DNA from: Vibrio fluminensis
Lineage (GTDB): Bacteria > Pseudomonadota > Gammaproteobacteria > Enterobacterales > Vibrionaceae
Assembly (NCBI RefSeq): GCF_015278125.1
Contig: NZ_JADILO010000019.1
Span: forward strand, 1-64,000
Direction of reading: 5' to 3'
Length of the DNA stretch: 64,000 nucleotides
Part shown: positions 8,953 through 17,128 of the stretch, in pieces
Layout of the letters: each line of letters opens with the position of its first letter
Numbering within the stretch: position 1 is the first letter of the stretch
Notes under the pieces: model-generated
Databases searched by the model: none
What the model was told of the DNA's origin: nothing
What the model saw: only the letters and a program-made list of their open reading frames with translations
Translations under genes and position numbers: made by a program

Positions 8953-10541
8953 TAGTGTTCGCGAGTCGCGCGGAACTGAACATCCGGATGACGCTCTTGC
9001 GCTAAGTTCAAGTTCACCATCGTTGGCGCGATGTACGTTAGGTTATCACCACCATCTAGCGCTAGGTTTGCTTGGTTCTTGCGTTGGAACTCATCCAGCT
9101 TCTTACCATCGCCACACTCAACCCAACGAGCGGTTGCTACGTTTACACCTTCGTAGATGGCTTCTACGTTGTATTCTGACTTCAAGCGAGCCACAACTAC
9201 GTCAAACTGTAGAACACCTACTGCACCAACGATAAGATCGTTGTTTTGTAGCGGACGGAATACCTGTACTGCACCCTCTTCAGAAAGCTGTACTAGACCT
9301 TTTAGCAGTTGCTTCTGCTTCAGTGGGTCTCTTAGGCGAATACGACGGAACAGCTCTGGTGCAAAGTTTGGAATGCCTGAGAACTTCAGTGCTTCACCTT
9401 GCGTGAAGGTATCACCAATTTGAATCGTACCGTGGTTGTGTAGACCGATAATGTCGCCTGCGTACGCGTGCTCGGCACGAGAACGATCACCCGCCATAAA
9501 GGTTACTGCATCAGAAATACTTACTTGTTTGCCAAGACGAACATGGTTCATCTTCATGCCTTGAGTGTAAGTACCCGAGACGATACGCATAAATGCGATA
9601 CGGTCACGGTGTTTAGGATCCATGTTCGCTTGGATCTTGAATACGAAACCAGAGAACTTGTCTTCAGTCGCTTCAACTTCGCGCTCAACCGCTTGACGAG
9701 TTTTTGGCATTGGCGCCCACTCAGTCAAACCATCTAGCATGTGGTCAACACCAAAGTTACCCAGTGCGGTACCAAAGTAAACTGGTGTTAATTCGCCTTG
9801 TAGGAACAACTCTAGATCGAATTCAGGGCATGCACCCATCACGAGTTCAAGCTCTTCACGAACACTTGCTGCTAGGTCTGCACCGACTTTTTCATCAAGC
9901 TCAGGGTTATCAAGGCCTTTAACGATGCGCACTTCTTGGATCTCGTGACCATGACCTGATTCATACAGGATCGTTTCATCACGGTGGATGTGGTACACGC
10001 CTTTAAATTCTTTACCACAGCCGATTGGCCATGTGATTGGCGCACACATCATACCCAGTTCGTTTTCTACCTCATCCAACACTTCCATTGGATCACGAAC
10101 ATCACGGTCAAGTTTGTTCATAAAGGTAACGATTGGTGTGTCACGTAGACGCGTAACTTCCATCAGTTTACGAGTACGATCCTCGACACCTTTCGCCGCA
10201 TCGATAACCATTAGACATGAGTCTACTGCAGTTAGAGTACGGTAAGTATCTTCCGAGAAGTCTTCGTGTCCCGGAGTATCGAGAAGGTTAACTAGGCAGT
10301 TGTTGTATGGAAACTGCATCACAGATGTAGTAACCGAGATACCACGTTCTTTTTCCATCTCCATCCAGTCAGATTTCGCATGCTGATTAGAGCCACGACC
10401 TTTAACTGTACCCGCTTTCTGGATCGCGTTTCCGAATAACAGAACTTTTTCTGTAATAGTGGTTTTACCCGCATCCGGGTGCGAGATAATTGCGAACGTT
10501 CTACGTTTAGAAACTTCGCCAATAAATGGTGTCGTTGACAT
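8952..10541 (-). CDS. prfC: Peptide chain release factor 3 (RF3)
   Basis: A 529-residue translational GTPase that recycles RF1/RF2 after peptide release, the same length as E. coli RF3. G motifs are visible: G1 [10 protein letters not shown]3 [14 protein letters not shown], and G4 MNKLDRD. Domains II and III follow. It lies downstream of holD-rimI on the same strand, the order seen in enterics (holD-rimI-yjjG-prfC) but without yjjG. Its TAA stop adjoins the palindromic element at 8828-8952, which would therefore form the start of its 3' UTR. Confidence 0.96.
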   Translation of the reverse strand: MSTTPFIGEVSKRRTFAIISHPDAGKTTITEKVLLFGNAIQKAGTVKGRGSNQHAKSDWMEMEKERGISVTTSVMQFPYNNCLVNLLDTPGHEDFSEDTYRTLTAVDSCLMVIDAAKGVEDRTRKLMEVTRLRDTPIVTFMNKLDRDVRDPMEVLDEVENELGMMCAPITWPIGCGKEFKGVYHIHRDETILYESGHGHEIQEVRIVKGLDNPELDEKVGADLAASVREELELVMGACPEFDLELFLQGELTPVYFGTALGNFGVDHMLDGLTEWAPMPKTRQAVEREVEATEDKFSGFVFKIQANMDPKHRDRIAFMRIVSGTYTQGMKMNHVRLGKQVSISDAVTFMAGDRSRAEHAYAGDIIGLHNHGTIQIGDTFTQGEALKFSGIPNFAPELFRRIRLRDPLKQKQLLKGLVQLSEEGAVQVFRPLQNNDLIVGAVGVLQFDVVVARLKSEYNVEAIYEGVNVATARWVECGDGKKLDEFQRKNQANLALDGGDNLTYIAPTMVNLNLAQERHPDVQFRATREH

Positions 10542-10646
10542 GAAACTGGTCTTCTTTTCTGTCTGGATGCTTGTTTAAACTCTAAACAAACGGGATTCGA
10601 TTCAATTTTGCGCGGTATTTTCGCTCATATTCCTTTGCGGGGCAAA

Positions 10647-11096
10647 TCAGAAAAGGAATAAATAGCTCATGATAATCGCATCTTCGTTACCACTAGCGGT
10701 TGGATAGTAGTTTTTACGGCGATCCACTTCATTGAAACCTGCCGACTCGTAAAGAGAAAATGCTTTATGGTTGCTCTCACGAACTTCCAACCAAGCACTC
10801 TCGGCTTGAGCGTTTTCGCACACATCAATAAAGTGCTCTAATAGAGCCTTACCGTAACCTTTACCTTGATGTTGTGGCGCAATCGCAATGTTAAGTAGCG
10901 TTACTTCACCGACGATATTCTGCGCATAGAAATAACCAACGACTTGGTTATTCTCAAGTAATACATGATGAGAAGCCCCACGACTGTTTAAATCACGAAT
11001 CATCGATTCTGCCCATGGGTGGCTATGCGCCTGCTGCTCGATTGCCCAAACATCATCAAGATGTTCAGCGGCAAGAGAAAGAAATTGTAGTGTCAT
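10647..11096 (-). CDS. rimI: Ribosomal protein S18 alanine N-acetyltransferase RimI
   Basis: A 149-residue GNAT enzyme that acetylates the N-terminal alanine of S18. The acetyl-CoA loop is visible as QHQGKGYGKALLEH, and the substrate-side segment WLEVRESNHKAFSLYESAGF is typical of RimI. It starts 6 bp after the holD stop, so both genes form one transcription unit, as in E. coli. Confidence 0.93.
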   Translation of the reverse strand: MTLQFLSLAAEHLDDVWAIEQQAHSHPWAESMIRDLNSRGASHHVLLENNQVVGYFYAQNIVGEVTLLNIAIAPQHQGKGYGKALLEHFIDVCENAQAESAWLEVRESNHKAFSLYESAGFNEVDRRKNYYPTASGNEDAIIMSYLFLF

Positions 11097-11102
11097 AATT
11101 AA

Positions 11103-11510
11103 TTAGGAAAAGGAACAGATTTGTTGCCACAACGCTTTGCGCTGCTCATTGTTACCATCGATTTCACTGATTAGCAGTGAATTAAGTACCTTACTTGATT
11201 GAAGCGTACTAACTTGTTCAGAGCTTGGGCAGCCAGCAAACCATATCCATTCTGTGAGCGACTCTACCTGAGCCAACTGCTGGGGATAAATATGGCGAAC
11301 CTGCTCCAGAGTCAACTGCATACTTTTCAATACACGTTGCAAAAACTCTGCTTGGCTACCTTGAGGAAATACAGGTGAAACCAACAACAACTTACAATCA
11401 GACGGCAAGGTAATAGATTCAGATTGATAGCCAGACAAACGCTGTGCGTGAATCAACTGATACTGGTCGATACCCATTTCGGATAAATATGCCATTGGAT
11501 CTGTTTGCAT
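11103..11510 (-). CDS. holD: DNA polymerase III psi subunit
   Basis: A 135-residue protein matching HolD in size, in the opening segment YLSEMGIDQYQLIHAQRL, and in position just before rimI. Psi links the clamp-loader complex to chi and to SSB. HolD sequences diverge quickly, so the call rests on the N-terminal signature together with the conserved neighbour. It is preceded by the terminator of the GNAT gene. Confidence 0.88.
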   Translation of the reverse strand: MQTDPMAYLSEMGIDQYQLIHAQRLSGYQSESITLPSDCKLLLVSPVFPQGSQAEFLQRVLKSMQLTLEQVRHIYPQQLAQVESLTEWIWFAGCPSSEQVSTLQSSKVLNSLLISEIDGNNEQRKALWQQICSFS

Positions 11511-11565
11511 GAGTGCTGTTCTCTATAAATTGGTTGCTAATGCTATCACAAATCAACACACAACA

Positions 11566-11592
11566 AAAAAGGGACCGTAGCCCCTTTTCATC
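11566..11592 (-). terminator. Terminator of the ubiT-GNAT unit
   Basis: In the minus direction AAAAGGGGC-TACG-GTCCCTTTTTT forms a stem with a T-tract just beyond the GNAT stop codon. Confidence 0.75.
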
Positions 11593-11607
11593 GTTCAATT
11601 AACCGAA

Positions 11608-12111
11608 CTATAAATCGGTAAATTCAGCGCTATATTCTATAAGACCGCCACGTTCAGCGAACTCATCCGCCGCAATCGCTAGCACTTGAAATGCACCTGC
11701 TGGTACATCCCACTGACAACGGAAGTTGTGTTGTTCTGCGGCACTGAAACCAAAGCGTGAGTAATAAGCAGGATCGCCTAACACCACACAAGCTGGGTAA
11801 CCAAAATCACGTAGCGACTCTAAGCCCTCGCGAACCATATTTTCCGCGATACCTTGCTTACGAACATCTTGGCGTACCGCTAATGGTGCTAAACCCTGCC
11901 AGTTGAGGTCTTCGCCTTCAAGCGTCACCGGGCTAAACATGGCGTGACCGACAACTTCACCCTCGTCATTACAAGCCACCAGCGACAAAGTTAATTTGCT
12001 GTTTTCTCGTAATGCCATGACTAAGTTCGCTTCCGCTTCAGTTTCAAAGGTCTCTTTGAGCAAGCGATCAATAACCAGAATATCCGCTGGCGCTTCAGTT
12101 CGTATAAGCAT
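11608..12111 (-). CDS. YhbS-type GNAT N-acetyltransferase
   Basis: A 167-residue GNAT-fold protein with acetyl-CoA motif VRQDVRKQGIAENMVREGL and a central PAYYSRFGF segment typical of the YhbS group. The substrate is unknown. Its start overlaps the end of ubiT by 17 bp, so it is co-transcribed with ubiT. The E. coli pair yhbS-yhbT has the same arrangement next to yhbU/yhbV. That association suggests, but does not prove, a link to the ubiquinone genes. Confidence 0.85.
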   Translation of the reverse strand: MLIRTEAPADILVIDRLLKETFETEAEANLVMALRENSKLTLSLVACNDEGEVVGHAMFSPVTLEGEDLNWQGLAPLAVRQDVRKQGIAENMVREGLESLRDFGYPACVVLGDPAYYSRFGFSAAEQHNFRCQWDVPAGAFQVLAIAADEFAERGGLIEYSAEFTDL

Positions 12112-12622
12112 GTGCTACCTCTTTTTGCATTGCTGGCGATTGTACGCCTTTATGCACGAAGTCAGCCAGTTGATTAAGCAAAATTTGCACAGGTTTCGGT
12201 AGAAGTTCAAGATCAACACTATCCATCAAGTTTTTCACTTCCAATCCCAACTCTGTATCACCTTCAATGGAAAGTCGACGTTGGAAAAAAAGTGTATCAG
12301 GATCTTCTTTACGACCTGCAATTAGCACCAAGTCATTCAGGTTACCGCTAAAAGACACGTCTTCTGCTACTGGGTTATCTGCCACCACCAGCTTTTCATC
12401 TTGATAACTAATATACCAAGACAAGTTCATATCTTTGATTTCAACTTTTAACCACTTATCTTCGAGGAATTCAAAGTCACCATCCTCAAGCGCTTCTTTA
12501 AATACCAATTTAAGCCCATCAAGCAAGGCTTTTTTTTGAACAGATTGCGGCAATAAGTGGACTGGAGATCGCAAAATTGATGCTGCATTTTGAACTAATT
12601 GAGTACGAATCTTGTTAATCAC
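12095..12622 (-). CDS. ubiT: UbiT, SCP2-domain lipid-binding factor of O2-independent ubiquinone synthesis
   Basis: A 175-residue SCP2-domain protein (E. coli YhbT/UbiT type). The family role is binding ubiquinone intermediates so that the ring can be hydroxylated without oxygen by UbiU-UbiV. The start is GTG at 12622 (MINKIRTQLV...). It is divergent from the GGDEF-EAL gene and overlaps the downstream GNAT gene. ubiU and ubiV lie on the other strand at 14988 and 16020, so all three members of the pathway are local. Confidence 0.9.
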   Translation of the reverse strand: MINKIRTQLVQNAASILRSPVHLLPQSVQKKALLDGLKLVFKEALEDGDFEFLEDKWLKVEIKDMNLSWYISYQDEKLVVADNPVAEDVSFSGNLNDLVLIAGRKEDPDTLFFQRRLSIEGDTELGLEVKNLMDSVDLELLPKPVQILLNQLADFVHKGVQSPAMQKEVAHAYTN

Positions 12623-12684
12623 GCAGGTTATCCGTTACTTTGTAAATGATGTCAGGATGATAATAGAACAAATCTTTGCGTGAC

Positions 12685-12698
12685 CTGTTGTGCATCAA
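12685..12698 (-). promoter_or_regulatory. Possible degenerate FNR half-site upstream of ubiT
   Basis: On the minus strand TTGATGCACAACAG matches one arm of TTGAT-N4-ATCAA well and the other poorly. It lies about 63-76 bp before the ubiT start. Regulation of ubiTUV by FNR is known in E. coli. The assignment here is weak. Confidence 0.25.
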
Positions 12699-12816
12699 TA
12701 AATAACCACATGGCTGTGACTCTTTAATCTCTTTGAGAACAAAGTTATATTAGTCCATTACCTTTAACCGCACATTCACACTTTGTTTCTATCTTTGGAG
12801 AATTGGTAACCTTTAA

Positions 12817-14856
12817 ATGCCACCGCAACAACTTCAGCATTGGTTTCAACAAATCACGGCCAAAGGACCTTTCTTCTCGGCCATTATCGATAGCCAACAC
12901 AACTATGTGATGGTTAACGACCGCTATTGCGATATATCTGGACTCGAACATGCTGAGTTAACTGGTATGTGCGATAGCGCTGTTTTAGGTCATCAGTTAT
13001 ACCAACAATTGAAGCCATATTATGATCTCGCATTTGAAGGGCAATACTTAGAAACTGAAATATCGTTACTCAATCTGGATATTGAAACTAGCCTAGCTTG
13101 TACTTTCTCTCCGGTGAAATACGACGATCACATTCAATACGTTGCTTTCCATGCGGTTGACACATCAGAGAAGCAATTATTAGTCCGTTCATTAGAAGAG
13201 TCTGAGAACAAGTTCAAAGTACTGACTCACTTACTTCCTGATGGCTTATTGCTAGTCGAAAACGACTGCATTATTTCTGCCAACCCAGCCGCGGCGCGCA
13301 TACTCGGTTTTGATTCGGTCAATATTCTCTTAGGTGAAGAACTCACGACACTATTTATTGATGAAAACACCAAGACTGTATTCAACAATAAACTATCAAT
13401 ACTTCTGCACGACACACCTCTACGCTGTCTTACTGGACCACGCTGTAGTTTCGAGCGTAAAGTCCTACTGCAATCGGCAAAAACGGTCATTCTTGGCAAT
13501 GAGTCGCAATTAGTCTTAATTCAAGATAACGATAAGTCACCGAAAAAAATCAATTCTTCTGTTCATGAAGATGCGCATGTCGATTCTCTCACCGGCCTCT
13601 ACAACCGATTCGGTTTTACCAAACGCCTTGAGCAAATGGTAAAGAATGAGACGCCGTTGATCATGCTCTACTTAGATATTGATAATTTTAAGAACATCAA
13701 CGATTCACTTGGACACCATATTGGCGACAAAGTCATTAAGGAAGTCTCGTCACGTCTTAAACGTCTATTGCCGCAACAAGCGGTGCTTGGGCATTTAGGA
13801 GGGGATGAGTTTGGTTTAATACTGCCTGAGCCTGAAAATAATCGTATGGCAGAAACCTTATCCGATCGAATTATCTCACTAATCAATCAACCTTTTGATT
13901 TGCACCACTTTAGTAAGCGCTTAGCTTGCTCTATCGGTAGCGTGAATTACCCTGGTGATGGCAACGATGCACGTATTTTGCTGCAAAATGCGGATACTGC
14001 GATGTACGAAGCCAAAGAGCGAGGCCGTAATCGCCTGATCAAATTCAATGATCAGATGAACAAAGAAGCGCGCATGCGTCTTTGGCTCGAAATTGAGCTA
14101 CAAAAAGCATTGCAGCAAAATGGTCTCGAAGTATGGTATCAACCTAAAGTTAACGCTCGTGATTTTAGTATTAACGGCGCCGAGGCACTGGTTCGCTGGA
14201 AACACCCGGTAGAGGGCTACATTAGTCCCGGGGCATTTATTCCTGTCGCCGAAAAAGCCGGTCTGATTGAGAACCTTGGCCGCGTGGTGATGCGCGAAGT
14301 GTTCACCACCGTTAAGCGCTGGAAAATGCAAGGTATCCTTCCTGGTCGTGTGGCTATCAACCTTTCCCCAGAGCAATTTGGTAATCCGATGTTAATCGAT
14401 TACATGGAGAAACTGCTGCGCAGTACTGAACTTGATCCAAGCTGTATCACTTTTGAATTAACCGAAAGTGCCGTAATGAGTGACAGTGAGCATACTCTGC
14501 AAATGCTTAATGCGATTAAAAAGCTTGGCTTTGCTCTTTCCATTGATGATTTTGGTACCGGCTATTCATCTCTGGCCTACTTGGCTCGATTCCCACTGGA
14601 CGAACTAAAAATTGACCGCGCATTTATCAATGAAATCGATATCCTGCCAAAACAAGTGACAGTAATTGAGAACATTATTAACTTAGGTAAATCGCTCAAT
14701 TTAAGCGTGGTAGCAGAAGGTGTTGAGACTCAACAACAAGCGACCCTACTCTCTAATCTCAACTGTAACTCGATTCAAGGCTTCCATTTCTATCGTCCGC
14801 AACCGAAACAAGAAGTAGAAGAATTGTTTGTGCAAAACCGTCGTCATAAGAATTAA
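12817..14856 (+). CDS. rocS: PAS-GGDEF-EAL c-di-GMP enzyme, RocS/ScrG type
   Basis: A 679-residue cytoplasmic protein with no membrane segment. Two PAS-like regions (about 10-115 and 130-240) precede a GGDEF domain (motif GHLGGDEFGL, about 328-332) and an EAL domain (AEALVRW near 455). The EAL metal and catalytic motifs look complete: NLSPEQF, FELTES, DDFGTGYSSL, LKIDRAF, AEGVET. There is no RxxD inhibitory site before GGDEF (LPQQ occupies that place). Domain order, length and location between the ubiT group and ubiU match V. cholerae RocS (VC0653) and V. parahaemolyticus ScrG, regulators of motility and biofilm. Which activity dominates cannot be told from sequence. Confidence 0.82.
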   Translation: MPPQQLQHWFQQITAKGPFFSAIIDSQHNYVMVNDRYCDISGLEHAELTGMCDSAVLGHQLYQQLKPYYDLAFEGQYLETEISLLNLDIETSLACTFSPVKYDDHIQYVAFHAVDTSEKQLLVRSLEESENKFKVLTHLLPDGLLLVENDCIISANPAAARILGFDSVNILLGEELTTLFIDENTKTVFNNKLSILLHDTPLRCLTGPRCSFERKVLLQSAKTVILGNESQLVLIQDNDKSPKKINSSVHEDAHVDSLTGLYNRFGFTKRLEQMVKNETPLIMLYLDIDNFKNINDSLGHHIGDKVIKEVSSRLKRLLPQQAVLGHLGGDEFGLILPEPENNRMAETLSDRIISLINQPFDLHHFSKRLACSIGSVNYPGDGNDARILLQNADTAMYEAKERGRNRLIKFNDQMNKEARMRLWLEIELQKALQQNGLEVWYQPKVNARDFSINGAEALVRWKHPVEGYISPGAFIPVAEKAGLIENLGRVVMREVFTTVKRWKMQGILPGRVAINLSPEQFGNPMLIDYMEKLLRSTELDPSCITFELTESAVMSDSEHTLQMLNAIKKLGFALSIDDFGTGYSSLAYLARFPLDELKIDRAFINEIDILPKQVTVIENIINLGKSLNLSVVAEGVETQQQATLLSNLNCNSIQGFHFYRPQPKQEVEELFVQNRRHKN

Positions 14857-14987
14857 TTTAACGTTTAGCCGACTTTTTTTAACTTGCTGGTCGGCTAACT
14901 CACTTAAACCTGCCTTACATCAAATTTGCCATTCACAATCCTTCATAAAATGCGGACAATCACAGAAGTAATAGAATTTTGTAAGCA

Positions 14988-16001
14988 ATGGAACTCCTAT
15001 GCCCTGCAGGTAATTTACCTGCTTTAAAAACCGCTATTGATTGCGGTGCTGATGCGGTGTACATCGGCTTCAAAGACGATACCAACGCCCGCCACTTTGC
15101 TGGTCTGAACTTTACCGGTAAGAAACTGGATAAAGCGGTGCAGTATGTGCACGACAACAATAAAAAAATCCACGTTGCGTTAAATACTTTTGCGCACCCA
15201 GATGGTTTTGAACGTTGGACCAATGCGGTTGACCGCGCTGCTGATGTTGGCGTAGATGCCCTGATTGTAGCCGATATCGCGGTACTGGATTACGCATCAC
15301 GCAAATACCCAGACCTAGAGCTTCACCTTTCAGTTCAGGCTTCTGCAACTAACGTTGCGGCGATTGATTTCTATAAGAACAACTTCAATGTTAAACGTGT
15401 GGTACTGCCGCGCGTACTATCAATCCACCAGGTAAAACAGCTGTCGCGTAATATGACCAGCGACGTTGAGTTGGAAGTGTTTGCTTTTGGTAGTCTCTGC
15501 ATTATGTCTGAAGGACGCTGCTACTTATCGTCTTACATGACGGGTGAATCACCAAACACTGTTGGTGCTTGTTCGCCAGCAAAATATGTGCGCTGGCAAG
15601 AGACTCCACAAGGTCTTGAAACACGCCTGAACGATATCCTTATCGATCGCTATAGTGACGGCGAGAACACCGGCTACCCAACGCTGTGTAAGGGGCGCTT
15701 TGTGGCTGATATTGAAGGCGAAGCTAAGCGTTACCATGCACTTGAAGAACCAACCAGCCTAAACACCCTATCACTGCTGCCTGAGCTGTTCGCCGCCAAT
15801 GTTGCATCGGTGAAAATTGAAGGTCGTCAACGCAGCCCTGCTTATGTCGAGCAAGTAACGCGTACTTGGCGTGCGGCGATTGATCGTTACCAAGCTAACC
15901 CAGAAGCGTATCATGTTGATGCCGCTTGGGATGCAGCACTGGCTAACGTATCCGAGGGTACCCAGACCACACTTGGTGCTTACCATCGTAAATGGCAATA
16001 A
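14988..16001 (+). CDS. ubiU: UbiU, Fe-S subunit of O2-independent ubiquinone hydroxylation
   Basis: A 337-residue peptidase-U32-family protein (YhbU). With UbiV it hydroxylates ubiquinone precursors without oxygen, using prephenate as donor in E. coli. The four [4Fe-4S] cysteines are present at 171, 178, 195 and 234, the E. coli positions (169, 176, 193, 232) shifted by two. The N-terminus MELLCPAGNLPALK is typical. ubiV follows 18 bp later in the same operon. Older annotations call this a collagenase-like protease, which is misleading. Confidence 0.92.
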   Translation: MELLCPAGNLPALKTAIDCGADAVYIGFKDDTNARHFAGLNFTGKKLDKAVQYVHDNNKKIHVALNTFAHPDGFERWTNAVDRAADVGVDALIVADIAVLDYASRKYPDLELHLSVQASATNVAAIDFYKNNFNVKRVVLPRVLSIHQVKQLSRNMTSDVELEVFAFGSLCIMSEGRCYLSSYMTGESPNTVGACSPAKYVRWQETPQGLETRLNDILIDRYSDGENTGYPTLCKGRFVADIEGEAKRYHALEEPTSLNTLSLLPELFAANVASVKIEGRQRSPAYVEQVTRTWRAAIDRYQANPEAYHVDAAWDAALANVSEGTQTTLGAYHRKWQ

Positions 16002-16019
16002 GAGTTTAGGAAGATATTG

Positions 16020-16895
16020 ATGAAATACGCACTTGGCCCACTTCTCTACTTTTGGCCTAAGCAAGATGTAGAAAGCTTTTACCAGCAAGCGAAACACAGT
16101 TCAGCCGATATTATCTATCTTGGTGAAACTGTTTGCTCTAAGCGTCGTGAGATGAAACCTGCTCATTGGTTTGAAATTGCCAAAGACTTGGCAGACTCAG
16201 GCAAACAAGTCGTTCTGTCGACTATGGCGCTGTTAGAAGCACCAAGCGAAGTCAACGTGATGAAAAAGTACATCGACAATGGTGACTTCACGATTGAAGC
16301 CAACGATGTATCCGGTGTACAGCTCGCATTTGAGAACAAAGTACCTTTCGTGGTTGGTCCGGCGATCAACACTTACAACGCGCACACTCTAAACCTGTTT
16401 TTAAAACAAGGTATGGTGCGTTGGTGTATGCCTGTCGAGCTTTCTCGTGAATGGCTAAGTAACGTTATGACTCAGTGTGAAACTCTGGGTATTCGCGATA
16501 AATTTGAAGTAGAAGTGTTTAGCCATGGTTACCTACCATTGGCTTACTCAGCACGCTGCTTTACTGCGCGCGCAGAAAACAAAGCCAAAGACGACTGCGA
16601 AACTTGCTGTATTAAATACCCAACGGGCATTCAAGTAAGCAGCCAAGAAGGTCAGGAAGTGTTTAACCTTAACGGCATCCAAACTCAGTCTGGTTACTGC
16701 TACAACCTGATCAACGATCTCCCAAGCATGGAAGGTTTGGTTGATGTGGTTCGCTTAAGTCCACTTGGTTTAGATACCTTCTCAGAGTTGGACCGTTTCC
16801 GCGCCAATGAGCAAGGCCAAAGCCCAATAAAGATTGCTGACCGCCAATGTAATGGCTACTGGCACCGTCTCGCCGGCCTAGGAATCCAGTCTTAA
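16020..16895 (+). CDS. ubiV: UbiV, partner Fe-S subunit of O2-independent ubiquinone hydroxylation
   Basis: A 291-residue U32-family protein (YhbV) that forms a complex with UbiU. The expected cluster cysteines are present: Cys39 (GETVCSKRR), Cys180 (SARCFTARAE), and the pair in DDCETCCIKY at about 193-197. I chose ATG 16020 (MKYALGPLLYF), preceded by AGGAAGA, over the TTG one codon earlier. The operon ends at the terminator 16918-16942. Confidence 0.92.
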   Translation: MKYALGPLLYFWPKQDVESFYQQAKHSSADIIYLGETVCSKRREMKPAHWFEIAKDLADSGKQVVLSTMALLEAPSEVNVMKKYIDNGDFTIEANDVSGVQLAFENKVPFVVGPAINTYNAHTLNLFLKQGMVRWCMPVELSREWLSNVMTQCETLGIRDKFEVEVFSHGYLPLAYSARCFTARAENKAKDDCETCCIKYPTGIQVSSQEGQEVFNLNGIQTQSGYCYNLINDLPSMEGLVDVVRLSPLGLDTFSELDRFRANEQGQSPIKIADRQCNGYWHRLAGLGIQS

Positions 16896-16917
16896 GCTCG
16901 CGCTTATTTGATACAAG

Positions 16918-16942
16918 AACCAACCTTCGGGTTGGTTTTTTT
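16918..16942 (+). terminator. ubiUV terminator
   Basis: AACCAACC-TTCG-GGTTGGTT followed by a run of T. Confidence 0.9.
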
Positions 16943-17047
16943 CTATCTTTTCCTGCTTCTCAGTTCTCTTTTCTCAATTCTCGCTTTCTTTACCCACCAA
17001 CAAATATGGAAACTTTACCCAACCAAAAGCAAACGATTGCTTTTTAT

Positions 17048-17063
17048 TGTGATTTCACTCACT
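17048..17063 (+). promoter_or_regulatory. Candidate CRP-binding site
   Basis: TGTGA-TTTCAC-TCACT matches nine of ten positions of the CRP half-sites TGTGA-N6-TCACA. It is 66-81 bp upstream of the start of the nucleotidase-like gene, a suitable place for a class I or II activator site. Confidence 0.5.
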
Positions 17064-17128
17064 AATTAAGCCTTACGGGTTATTTATATTCTGCGCCATT
17101 AATCTGCTTGCAATTTCTTGGTTGAAAC

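Noticed and set aside
14867-14896. AGCCGAC...GTCGGCT hairpin between rocS and ubiU as a terminator
   Set aside because: The loop is 16 bases and the T-run lies in the loop instead of after the stem, so termination is doubtful.
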